Shown: piece after piece, positions 25,477 through 33,317 of the stretch
Numbering within the stretch: the stretch's first letter is position 1
Layout of the letters: every line of letters begins with the position of its first letter
Source of the DNA: Caballeronia udeis
GTDB lineage: Bacteria > Pseudomonadota > Gammaproteobacteria > Burkholderiales > Burkholderiaceae
NCBI RefSeq assembly: GCF_001544555.2
Contig: NZ_FCOK02000040.1
Coordinates: 18,573 to 82,572 of the forward strand
Length of the DNA stretch: 64,000 nucleotides
Direction: 5' to 3'
The notes under the pieces: model-generated
What the model saw: the letters and a program-made list of their open reading frames with translations, nothing else
The model's database searches: none
Told to the model about the DNA's origin: nothing
Made by a program: the position numbers and the translations under genes

Positions 25477-27855
25477 TCATTCGTAATTCGTGTAACGCGC
25501 GAGCGGTGGGGCCGGCGGCGGTGGCGGCGTGTAACCGTTGACGCCGGCGCGGAACGCCGAGGTCAGGCCATTATCGACGTTCGCCAGGCCTTTGAACGTC
25601 ATTTGGGCGAGAACGCGCGTCCCGGCAGTGTTACTTCCGGTGCTGGTGATACCGTTTGCGTAACGCTGCACGCCGATGCCGAGCGTCCAGCAGTCGGCAT
25701 CGTACTGGAAGCCCAGCAGCCCGTCGACGAGACGATGGCCCGCCAGATCGTAGTTCACCCGGGCGACGCTATAAATGTGTCGCGACAGTGGCCATTGTGC
25801 CGAAACCAGAATCTGGTTGATCGGCGAGGTGGACAGCGTGGTCTCGTTCGCCCGCGTGTACCGATAGCCAATATTGATGACTTCGCGCGCCGCCGGGCTG
25901 AACCCGAAACCGACGCTCGAACGCACCAGCTGGTTGTTATCCGCATTATATTGGAACGCCGTTTCCTGTGAAAAACCAGCGCCCAGCTTGAAGGACGCGC
26001 CCAGGATCAGGTCCGAGTGCTTTGCCTGGTCGAGCGCCTGGCCTTGCGTGATCGTGACGCGCTGCGGCTGGAAATAATACTGCTGCGCGATCACAAAACG
26101 CGCGCGCTCGTCGCCCGTCGCCGGGTTGATGAAGCGCGTGGTCAGGCCTGCCGTCACGCGGTTGGCGTCGGCAATACGGTCATTACCCGCATACGTGTTC
26201 GGCGTGTAGATTTCAGCGAGGCTGAAGTCCGACTGGCCGGTGTCGAAAATGGGGGCGAAGTCCTGATTGCGGAACGGCGTGTACACGTAATACAGGCGCG
26301 GCTCCAGGGTCTGGATGTAATCCTGCCCGAAGATGCGCACCGAGCGGTCGAACACGAGGCCGGTGTCGAAGCTGACCGTGGGGATGGATTCCGTCAGGCT
26401 CTTCGGCTGGCCTGCGGGCACGGCGTTGGCCCCACTGCCGAGCTGGCTCAGGTCATACGACGCGAAGTGATACTGGATCTTCGGCGTGACGAAATAACCC
26501 GGCCCGGTGACGCTGTAGCTCAGGTACGGGTTAAAAACAACGCGCTGGCCTTCCGTGGAGTCCGCAATGGTGGTCGTAAAGCGCGTGTAGTCCGCTTCCG
26601 CGCCGTAGTCGAACCCGCCGACGTTGTACTTGTTGTACAGCACGTTCAACTGCGGCTCGCGAGCGTACGGCGAGGTTGCCGGCGGCAATACCTGCCAGCG
26701 CTGCTCGTGCGCGAGAATGGACCACGGTCCGTTGTTGTATGTGACCCCTACTTCCTGCTGATACAGCACCTGCGTACCGTTGATGATCTGGTTCGAGGCG
26801 TTGCCCAGGTCTTCCGGATACTGATTGTCCGAGACCTTGTTGTAGTTGATGTAGGCGCCGAACCCGCCACCGAAGTTCTGCTGGTGCTGGATGTAGATCG
26901 CATAGCGGTTCGTATGCGTCTGCATGTCCTGCGGCAGGAATTCGCCGGTGATCGTGCCCGAATAAGTCGGCGACAAATACCGGAACGTCGACTGGATCTG
27001 AATGCCGCGCCGCGTCATCAGGCGCGGCGTGACCACCAGGTCGCGATTCGGCGCGATATTGAAGTAGTACGGCAGCGAAACTTCAAAACCGGTGGTTGAA
27101 TTCAGCGACACCGTGGGCGGCAAGATGCCGCTGCGCCGTTCGCTGGTCAGCGGGAACGACAGCCACGGGCTCGCGAACACCGGAAAGCCCTGGAAAAACA
27201 GCACGCCGTTGTGCGCGACGCCTTCGCTTGCGCCGGTATCGAAGTCGAACGACGTACCCTTGATGTACCAGGCGGGGTCGGTCTCGCATGAACACGCCGT
27301 GTACGTGCCCGACGTAACGTGCGTCTGTTCGTCATTGAGCAGGTCCGCGCGTGCCCCGCTGCCCGACCCGTTCGAGAGATTGAAGCGGTACTTCGGGTTC
27401 GTCATGTAACCCTCGCTCGCCTCAACCCGCAAGTGCGCCTCCGGGCCAATGAATGCATTGCCGTTGCTGAAGATCCTGACACTGCCGTAAGCATCGGCCA
27501 TGTCGGTGTCCTGGTCGTAATGCAGCGCATCCGACTTGATCACCGAGACATTGCGGCGCAATTCGGCCGAACCCTTCGCAGCCATGTCCCGGTCGGCCGT
27601 GCCCGTGGTGTGGTCGCCGAGGACGAATGTGGCCGGCTGGTCGCCCTGGCGCAGCGGCCGCTCTTCGAGTTGCGGCGCGAGCCGCAGGCTCCAGGGGTCG
27701 CCTAGCGGCTGCGAGTCGGCTGCCGCGCCCGCTAGCTGCGCATGTGCGAGCGCGGGCATGAGACCCGGCACTGCTATCAGGGCCGCGAACAGCCGCCGCC
27801 TGCGTGGCCGCGCTTCGCGCAATGGAACTGGTTTGGAAAACTGTCGTGGCGGCAT
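25477..27855 (-). CDS. lptD: LPS-assembly outer-membrane protein LptD
   Basis: Outer-membrane barrel that, with LptE, inserts lipopolysaccharide into the outer leaflet. I start at ATG 27855 (MPPRQFSKP), which gives a signal peptide RRRRLFAALIAVPGLMPALAHAQ truncated here as RRRRLFAALIAVPG to AHA-Q; upstream in-frame codons add non-signal sequence. The 792 residues comprise an N-terminal jellyroll (about 90-220) and the long barrel. Only three cysteines are visible: a CSC pair near residue 190 and one near the C-terminus (ADCWTLG). The tail is Pro-rich (GYTPPPPPAPP). It is the first gene of lptD-surA-pdxA-rsmA and is divergent from amgK-murU. Confidence 0.95.
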   Translation of the reverse strand: MPPRQFSKPVPLREARPRRRRLFAALIAVPGLMPALAHAQLAGAAADSQPLGDPWSLRLAPQLEERPLRQGDQPATFVLGDHTTGTADRDMAAKGSAELRRNVSVIKSDALHYDQDTDMADAYGSVRIFSNGNAFIGPEAHLRVEASEGYMTNPKYRFNLSNGSGSGARADLLNDEQTHVTSGTYTACSCETDPAWYIKGTSFDFDTGASEGVAHNGVLFFQGFPVFASPWLSFPLTSERRSGILPPTVSLNSTTGFEVSLPYYFNIAPNRDLVVTPRLMTRRGIQIQSTFRYLSPTYSGTITGEFLPQDMQTHTNRYAIYIQHQQNFGGGFGAYINYNKVSDNQYPEDLGNASNQIINGTQVLYQQEVGVTYNNGPWSILAHEQRWQVLPPATSPYAREPQLNVLYNKYNVGGFDYGAEADYTRFTTTIADSTEGQRVVFNPYLSYSVTGPGYFVTPKIQYHFASYDLSQLGSGANAVPAGQPKSLTESIPTVSFDTGLVFDRSVRIFGQDYIQTLEPRLYYVYTPFRNQDFAPIFDTGQSDFSLAEIYTPNTYAGNDRIADANRVTAGLTTRFINPATGDERARFVIAQQYYFQPQRVTITQGQALDQAKHSDLILGASFKLGAGFSQETAFQYNADNNQLVRSSVGFGFSPAAREVINIGYRYTRANETTLSTSPINQILVSAQWPLSRHIYSVARVNYDLAGHRLVDGLLGFQYDADCWTLGIGVQRYANGITSTGSNTAGTRVLAQMTFKGLANVDNGLTSAFRAGVNGYTPPPPPAPPLARYTNYE

Positions 27856-28114
27856 GTTTGAGTGCTGTTCAATCGCGTCACGCTCCGCGCTCGACGAGAG
27901 CGCCCGGGCACAGCCACCGGAACTCGCGCCACCGGAGTTGACGGTTCGCTGCGAACGAAAATGAATCGATCGATGGATGATACGGGCGGCTGTCGTACCC
28001 TTCAGTAGCCAACGATACCGTTGTGGCCTGCCAAAGGCTTCGCGCCGGGCGCAAACGGAATGCTTAAAAAAGTCGTGGGGTATTATATGGCAAGACGTTT
28101 CACCCCTCGAGTTT

Positions 28115-29149
28115 ATGACGCCCTCATCCAACGATTTCCCGGATTTTCGCCTTACCCAGCTTCACGAATGGCTGCAAACCCTGGCCACGCGGTATCGGCT
28201 GGACCTTTCCACGCTTGAAGCCGCTTCGGCCGATGCCAGTTTCCGGCGCTATTTCCGGTTGACCGCCGACTGCGACGCCGGCAAGACGCTGATCGCCGTC
28301 GACGCCCCCCCGCCCGAGAAGTGCCGCGAGTTCGTGCAGGTCGCCGGGTTGCTGCGCGCGGCCGGCGTGCACGTGCCGCAGATCCTGGAAACGGATTTCG
28401 ATACCGGTTTCATGCTGGTAACCGATCTGGGCACGACCACGTATCTCTCCGTCCTCGATGAAAAGAACGCCCGGCCGCTGATGCGCTCGGCCATTGATAC
28501 ATTGATCAGGTTCCAGGTGACCTCGCGTGAAGGCGTGCTGCCTTCGTTCGACGAAGCGTTCCTCCGCCGCGAAATGGAGCTGATGCCGGAGTGGTTCGTG
28601 GCGAAGCATCTGGGCCACACGCTGGACGCGGCTGAACGCAAGGTGCTCGACGATACCTTCAACGCGCTCGTTGAAAGCGCGTTGGCCCAACCGCAGGTCT
28701 TCATGCTGCGCGATTTCATGCCGCGCAACCTGATGGTCAGCGAGCCGAATCCCGGCGTGCTTGATTTCCAGGACGCGGTGTACGGGCCGCTGACGTATGA
28801 CATCGCTTCGTTGCTGCGCGATGCGTTCGTTAGCTGGGAAGAGGAATTCGAACTCGATTGCTTCGTTTATTACTGGGAAGGCGCGCGCAAGGCCGGATTG
28901 CCGGTGAACGAGGATTTCGGCGAGTTTTACCGGCAAATCGAGTGGATGGGATTGCAGCGGCATATCAAGGTGCTCGGGCTGTTCGCGCGGATTTATCACC
29001 GCGATGGGAAGCCGGTGTATCTCGCTGATTTGCCTAGGTTCATTGGCTATGCGCGGAAGGTTTCCGAGCGGTATCGGCCATTGCGGCCGTTTGCGCGGCT
29101 GCTGGATACGCTGGAAGGGCGCGCGGTTGACGTGGGTTACACGTTTTGA
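28115..29149 (+). CDS. amgK: Anomeric MurNAc/GlcNAc kinase, phosphotransferase family
   Basis: Aminoglycoside-phosphotransferase-fold kinase of 344 residues. Recognisable elements are ASADASFRRYFRL at the nucleotide-binding N-lobe, the catalytic loop LRDFMPRNLMV, and the metal-binding VLDFQDA. In Pseudomonas putida the orthologue phosphorylates the anomeric carbon of N-acetylmuramic acid and GlcNAc. The next gene overlaps the stop and encodes the uridylyltransferase partner, which supports this assignment. The ATG at 28115 is used; upstream frame sequence runs through the divergent promoter region. Together the pair recycles peptidoglycan sugars to UDP-MurNAc, bypassing fosfomycin-sensitive MurA. 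Confidence 0.9.
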   Translation: MTPSSNDFPDFRLTQLHEWLQTLATRYRLDLSTLEAASADASFRRYFRLTADCDAGKTLIAVDAPPPEKCREFVQVAGLLRAAGVHVPQILETDFDTGFMLVTDLGTTTYLSVLDEKNARPLMRSAIDTLIRFQVTSREGVLPSFDEAFLRREMELMPEWFVAKHLGHTLDAAERKVLDDTFNALVESALAQPQVFMLRDFMPRNLMVSEPNPGVLDFQDAVYGPLTYDIASLLRDAFVSWEEEFELDCFVYYWEGARKAGLPVNEDFGEFYRQIEWMGLQRHIKVLGLFARIYHRDGKPVYLADLPRFIGYARKVSERYRPLRPFARLLDTLEGRAVDVGYTF

Positions 29150-29859
29150 GCGCCTTGAACGTAGCGATGATCTTCGCCGCCGGGCGCGGCGAGCGCATGC
29201 GTCCGCGGACGGATTCGTGCCCGAAGCCCTTGCTTGCAGTTGGCGGGAAACCGCTGATCGTGTGGCAAATTGAACGGCTTGCTGCCGCGGGCTTCAAGAC
29301 GATTGTCATTAATCACGCATGGCTTGGACGGATGTTTCACTCCAAGCTCGGCGATGGCTCGCGCTGGGGCGTTGAAATCCGCTACTCGCACGAGATGCAC
29401 GCGCTTGAGACGGCCGGTGGAATTGCCAAGGCTTTGCCGCTGCTCGAGAAAGACGGTGAAGCTACGGTTTTCGCAGCAGTCAGTGGCGACGTGTTCTGCG
29501 AGTTCGACTACGCACGGCTGCACGAACGCGCCGCGAAGATGGCGCTGCAAGACGAACCCGCGATGCATCTGGTCATGGTGCCGAATCCGCCGTTTCATAC
29601 TCTGGGTGATTTCGCGCTCACGGCTGAAGGCACGCTTTCCCTCGATGGCTCGACGCGCTACACCTTCGGCAATATCGGCTTATATGACACGCGCATGTTT
29701 CGCGATCTCGCTCCGGAAACGCGACGCGCATTGACGCCGTACTATCGCGAGACCATTGCGGCCGGGCGCGCTACAGGCGAGTTATATGAAGGGCGATGGG
29801 AGAACGTTGGTACGCCGAAGCAGCTGGAGGAGTTGGATCGAGTTATTCGGGGCAGATGA
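29146..29859 (+). CDS. murU: N-acetylmuramate alpha-1-phosphate uridylyltransferase
   Basis: Nucleotidyltransferase of 237 residues that makes UDP-MurNAc from MurNAc 1-phosphate. The Rossmann-like signature is MIFAAGRGERMRPRTDSCPK, and the substrate block is ETAGGIAKALPLL, with VSGDVFCEFD as the metal-binding Asp motif. The TTG at 29146 overlaps the amgK stop; TTG 29155 and ATG 29167 are alternatives in the same frame. Gene order and overlap with amgK are those of the known recycling operon. Confidence 0.9.
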   Translation: MSALNVAMIFAAGRGERMRPRTDSCPKPLLAVGGKPLIVWQIERLAAAGFKTIVINHAWLGRMFHSKLGDGSRWGVEIRYSHEMHALETAGGIAKALPLLEKDGEATVFAAVSGDVFCEFDYARLHERAAKMALQDEPAMHLVMVPNPPFHTLGDFALTAEGTLSLDGSTRYTFGNIGLYDTRMFRDLAPETRRALTPYYRETIAAGRATGELYEGRWENVGTPKQLEELDRVIRGR

Positions 29860-30101
29860 GCGCGCATTAACCCGATGCGAAATCCGCATCTGGAACAATC
29901 AGTCCCGTAATTTGGCTGCTCGCGGCTGTTCGGCCCGATCCGGGAGCGTCAGCCCCCCGGTCGGCCAAAGCGGCGAAGCGCTGATGGACACGGCTGCCGA
30001 AACCCGCGGTGTCGTTCGCACTGGCCGACCCAACAGGCGGAAGCACTCCATCAATTAGAGCTAGAGTCCTACCCAAGGTGTGAGCGCGATGGACTTTTCG
30101 A

Positions 30102-30533
30102 CTAATGCGCATGGGCGTCCGCCTTAACTCCGCTCTTATTGCGCCGCGCGGGAGCCTTTGTTGCCGGCTTGTCCGCCGCCGGCTTTTTGGCCGTTGCTGC
30201 ATGCTTCCCGCCTGCCGCCGTCTTGACGCTCTTGGTGCCAGCACTGCGTTTGACAGGCGCGTCCAATACGCGGATCTCAATACGCATGTTCGCCGCCGCC
30301 GCCATATTTACCAATGCATCAAGCGCGAACAAATTGATCTTGCCGCGCATAAGGTCGGACACGCGCGGCTGGGTGACGCCGAAACACGTTGCGGCCTGTG
30401 CCTGGCTCATTTCAGCACGAACGATATGATCCTTGATCGCCATCATCAATACGGACCGAAGCTTCATGTTTTCGGCTTGTTCCGGCGTGTCCTCAATGGC
30501 GTCCCACACGCTCAGGAATGTTTGGTTACTCAT
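30102..30533 (-). CDS. HigA-like antitoxin with Lys/Ala-rich tail (XRE/HTH_37 type)
   Basis: A 143-residue helix-turn-helix protein. The DNA-binding domain is about residues 40-75 (AEMSQAQAATCFGVTQPRVS) and is followed by a short strand (MRIEIRVL). Residues 93-143 form a basic Ala/Lys/Pro-rich tail (KPAADKPATKAPARRNK) resembling histone H1-like proteins, which is uncommon for an antitoxin. Its ATG overlaps the stop of the upstream toxin gene by four bases. It should bind the operator at 30876-30891 and neutralise the toxin; this is inferred from the family and the layout. Confidence 0.85.
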   Translation of the reverse strand: MSNQTFLSVWDAIEDTPEQAENMKLRSVLMMAIKDHIVRAEMSQAQAATCFGVTQPRVSDLMRGKINLFALDALVNMAAAANMRIEIRVLDAPVKRSAGTKSVKTAAGGKHAATAKKPAADKPATKAPARRNKSGVKADAHAH

Positions 30534-30865
30534 CGCTTCACCTCCTTCAATTCGCGGTAGCGCTTGGTGGCTAAATCGAGATCTGCCTTGCTGGTCCTCT
30601 GAGTCTTTTTCTGGAAGCAATGAAGCACATAAACCGCATCGGCTAACTTTGCTAAATAAATAATCCGGAACGCGCCACTTGCGTCCCGAATCCGAATCTC
30701 CCGCACCCCTTGGCCGACCGTGTTCATTGGCTTCCAGTCGTCGGGGTCCCGTCCGCGCTGGACCTGATCGAGCTGATGTCCGGCGTCACGCCGCGCCAAC
30801 AGTGGAAACTCGCGTAAATCCTCCAGGGAGCCACCACAGAACTTGATCCGTTTTGCATCGACCAT
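30530..30865 (-). CDS. HigB/RelE-type toxin (phage Gp49-like family)
   Basis: A 111-residue basic protein of the HigB/Gp49-like RelE superfamily, whose members cleave mRNA on the ribosome. The family blocks LARRDAGHQLDQVQRG, VGQGVREIRIRDASGAFRIIY, and VYVLHCFQKKTQRT are clear, and the C-terminal helix is DLDLATKRYREL. I chose the ATG at 30865, giving MVDAKRIKF, because it follows the promoter and palindrome correctly. The toxin gene comes first, as in higBA, rather than second as in relBE. Confidence 0.88.
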   Translation of the reverse strand: MVDAKRIKFCGGSLEDLREFPLLARRDAGHQLDQVQRGRDPDDWKPMNTVGQGVREIRIRDASGAFRIIYLAKLADAVYVLHCFQKKTQRTSKADLDLATKRYRELKEVKR

Positions 30866-30872
30866 GACATAA

Positions 30873-30901
30873 ATTATACAAATTTTTGTATCAACAGGCA
30901 A
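30873..30901 (-). promoter_or_regulatory. Promoter and palindromic operator of the higBA-like pair
   Basis: On the minus strand TTGCCT (30901-30896) and the perfect TATAAT (30878-30873) are separated by 17 bases. A perfect palindrome, atacaaa-tt-tttgtat, occupies 30876-30891, in the spacer and overlapping the -10 box. Binding there would block RNA polymerase, the usual autoregulation of toxin-antitoxin operons. Confidence 0.8.
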
Positions 30902-31053
30902 TCGTCGCAGATCGCACTGGTAAGCGCAACCTGTGAAGCACCTCGTCCTTTCAAATCGCGCTCGATTACCCGATCCGGGCGCCCGCCAGCCACCCGCTCG
31001 TCAAATGGTAAAATCCGCTTCTCCTTTCGTCTCACTGCGCGGTTGCCCCCACC

Positions 31054-32442
31054 ATGTCCGATACCCGTCCCGATACCCTCTTCGCGCTCACCGCGCTTTC
31101 CCCGCTCGACGGCCGCTACGCCGCCAAAACGGAAGCATTGCGCGAATGGCTGTCCGAATACGCGTTCATGAAGCATCGCGTGAAGGTGGAAATTCACTGG
31201 CTGATCGCGCTGTCGCAAGCCGGATTCGATGAAGTCCCGCCCTTCTCCGAGGCTTCCGAAGACTTCCTGCTCCAGCTCGCCGAGCGCTTTACCGCCCACG
31301 ACGCCGCGCGCATCAAGGACATCGAAAAGGTTACGAATCACGACGTCAAGGCCGTTGAATACTGGCTCAAGGAGTCGGTGAAGGGTCAGCCGGAACTCGA
31401 GCGCGCGAGTGAGTTCATCCACTTCGCGTGCACGTCGGAAGACATCAACAACACCTCGCACGGCATGATGATCGCCGGGGCCCGCGAGCACGTAATCCTG
31501 CCCGCGCTGCGCGCCGTTCACGATCGGCTCGTCAAGCTCGCCCACGCGCACGCGGCGCAACCCATGCTCTCGCGCACGCACGGGCAGCCGGCCAGCCCGA
31601 CCACGCTCGGCAAGGAAATGGCGAACGTTGCGGCGCGGTTGCAGGGCGCCATTGAACGGATTGCGGAAGTGCCGGTTCTCGGCAAGATGAACGGCGCCGT
31701 GGGTAACTTCAATGCGCATCTCTCGGCGTATCCGGAGTTCGACTGGGAAGAATTCGCTGAAGGTGTGGTCGAAGACCGGTTGAAGCTGACGTTCAATCCG
31801 TACACCATTCAGATTGAACCGCACGACTACATGGCCGAGATGTTCGACGCCATATCACGCGCCAACACCATTCTTCTCGATCTGGATCGCGATATCTGGG
31901 GTTATATCTGCGTCGGCTATTTCAAGCAGCGGACGAAGGCGGGTGAAATCGGTTCATCGACGATGCCGCATAAGGTCAATCCTATCGACTTCGAGAACTC
32001 GGAAGGCAATCTTGGCATGGCGAACGCAATGCTGCGCCATCTCGCCGATAAGCTCCCCGTTTCCCGCTGGCAACGCGACCTCACGGATTCCACCGTACTG
32101 CGAAATATTGGCGTGGCGTTCGGGTATTCACTGCTGTCCTATGACTCGCTGATTCGCGGACTGGACAAGCTCGAAGTAAATGCGGCGCGGTTGAATGAAG
32201 ACCTGGACAACTGCTGGGAAGTGCTGGCCGAACCGGTGCAAACCGTCATGCGCCGCTACGGCGTGGAAAATCCCTACGAGCAATTGAAGGAACTCACACG
32301 CGGCAAGGGCATCACGCGCGAAGGCTTGCAGACGTTTATCAGCGGCCTCGCCATTCCCGACGACGCCAAGAAACTCCTGCTTGCGATGACACCGGGGTCC
32401 TATGTTGGGAAGGCTATCGAACTGGCGCAGCGGATCAAATAA
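31054..32442 (+). CDS. purB: Adenylosuccinate lyase
   Basis: Catalyses two steps of purine synthesis: SAICAR to AICAR plus fumarate, and adenylosuccinate to AMP plus fumarate. The 462 residues belong to the fumarase/aspartase superfamily. Signatures are SPLDGRYA at the start, TSEDINNTSHG, the catalytic region LSRTHGQPASPT, and the family loop SSTMPHKVNP with the active-site Ser. Length matches the E. coli-type enzyme. A strong terminator follows 24 bases after the stop. Confidence 0.97.
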   Translation: MSDTRPDTLFALTALSPLDGRYAAKTEALREWLSEYAFMKHRVKVEIHWLIALSQAGFDEVPPFSEASEDFLLQLAERFTAHDAARIKDIEKVTNHDVKAVEYWLKESVKGQPELERASEFIHFACTSEDINNTSHGMMIAGAREHVILPALRAVHDRLVKLAHAHAAQPMLSRTHGQPASPTTLGKEMANVAARLQGAIERIAEVPVLGKMNGAVGNFNAHLSAYPEFDWEEFAEGVVEDRLKLTFNPYTIQIEPHDYMAEMFDAISRANTILLDLDRDIWGYICVGYFKQRTKAGEIGSSTMPHKVNPIDFENSEGNLGMANAMLRHLADKLPVSRWQRDLTDSTVLRNIGVAFGYSLLSYDSLIRGLDKLEVNAARLNEDLDNCWEVLAEPVQTVMRRYGVENPYEQLKELTRGKGITREGLQTFISGLAIPDDAKKLLLAMTPGSYVGKAIELAQRIK

Positions 32443-32466
32443 CACGCCGGTTTAAACCGCCTGTGC

Positions 32467-32500
32467 AAAAGCCGCTCGAGTCGATGATCGAGCGGCTTTT
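32467..32500. terminator. Terminator between purB and the small Ig-like gene
   Basis: A perfect 13-bp stem, aaaagccgctcga and tcgagcggctttt, with an eight-base loop. The A and T ends make it work in both directions, serving convergent purB and the leftward gene ending at 32506. Confidence 0.92.
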
Positions 32501-32505
32501 CTATT

Positions 32506-32991
32506 TCATGGATGAATCCGCATCGCGCCGGACGCGGTGTCGGTTTGCTCGGCAATCGCGCCGCGCGCCGAACGCGCGGTAAAAGGGTTGTGAGGGAAAT
32601 ACGGTGTTGCAGCTTCGGCCGCGCCGCGGTTCAGCCAGGATGCACCGACAGGGGAAACATTCGCGTCGTTGGGCGCTTCTGCCATTTCCGGCGCCTGCAC
32701 GGTGATGGCGAAATAACCCGTGGTAGTGCTTGCACCATAGTCACCAACCTGAATTGCAGATAAGTCGTGGATACCGTCAAAAAGCGGCGTGGTGAGCTGC
32801 AACGACCAGCCGCCGTGTCCGTTGGCTGACGCCACCCCGAGCAACGCCGTTCCGTCGTAAACATCGACGGTTGCAAACGGGTCCGATATTCCCGTAATCA
32901 GCGGCTTTTCGCTCTCGATAAAACCGCCCTCCGGCATGCCGCCCACCTCTGTAATTACCGCCTTCGCGCTAACAACCACGTCAGAAGCCAT
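32506..32991 (-). CDS. Small Ig-like domain protein, paralogue of the repeat protein upstream
   Basis: A 161-residue protein with one bacterial Ig-like module (about residues 25-115). The N-terminus VSAKAVITEVGG matches ASKAVVTSVGG of the 692-residue protein encoded at 33318-35396, and the pattern GISDPFATVDVYDGTALLG repeats its Ig signature. There is no signal peptide. The C-terminal 45 residues are different from the long paralogue and have no recognised motif. I infer a type I secreted or surface protein by analogy; the function is not known. Confidence 0.75.
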   Translation of the reverse strand: MASDVVVSAKAVITEVGGMPEGGFIESEKPLITGISDPFATVDVYDGTALLGVASANGHGGWSLQLTTPLFDGIHDLSAIQVGDYGASTTTGYFAITVQAPEMAEAPNDANVSPVGASWLNRGAAEAATPYFPHNPFTARSARGAIAEQTDTASGAMRIHP

Positions 32992-33229
32992 TTTTACGAA
33001 TCCTTTTCCAAATCAAGAATCAACGAGGCGTTTCATTGAGTTGTGTGCAACTTCATTAATACGGATATCGAATCAAATAACCGAAACAAACACGTGGATG
33101 TGAATGCCGGCCAACGATTCCGCAATCACCAAGTTAGCGAAGTACGTCCCGCCGATCCACCGGAATATTGAAATAGGGTATTGCGGGTTTGGAAGAAATT
33201 CTGCAGCGGATATTGGTGTGGCACAAAGC

Positions 33230-33263
33230 AGAAAGCCGCGCCAGTTTCCCGGAACGGCTTTCT
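33230..33263 (-). terminator. Hairpin after the Ig-like repeat gene
   Basis: The arms agaaagccg (33230-33238) and cggctttct (33255-33263) pair over nine bases, 55 bases beyond the leftward gene's stop. The T-run is short. The sequence ccggctt recurs at about 33280 and 33304 in the same gap. Nothing else is seen in 32992-33317. Confidence 0.5.
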
Positions 33264-33317
33264 GTCCAACTTCACATAACCGGCTTTCTCCAAAGGGCGA
33301 AAACCGGCTTCACGCCA

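Noticed and set aside
27856..28131. Longer lptD start adding 92 residues
   Set aside because: The added part runs through the divergent promoter region and hides the signal peptide; the internal ATG at 27855 gives a proper signal.
29860..30101. Possible small gene between murU and the antitoxin
   Set aside because: Short open frames exist on both strands but none has a plausible start, a protein-like composition or a recognised domain. A small gatgcg/cgcatc hairpin at 29874-29890 is the only feature.
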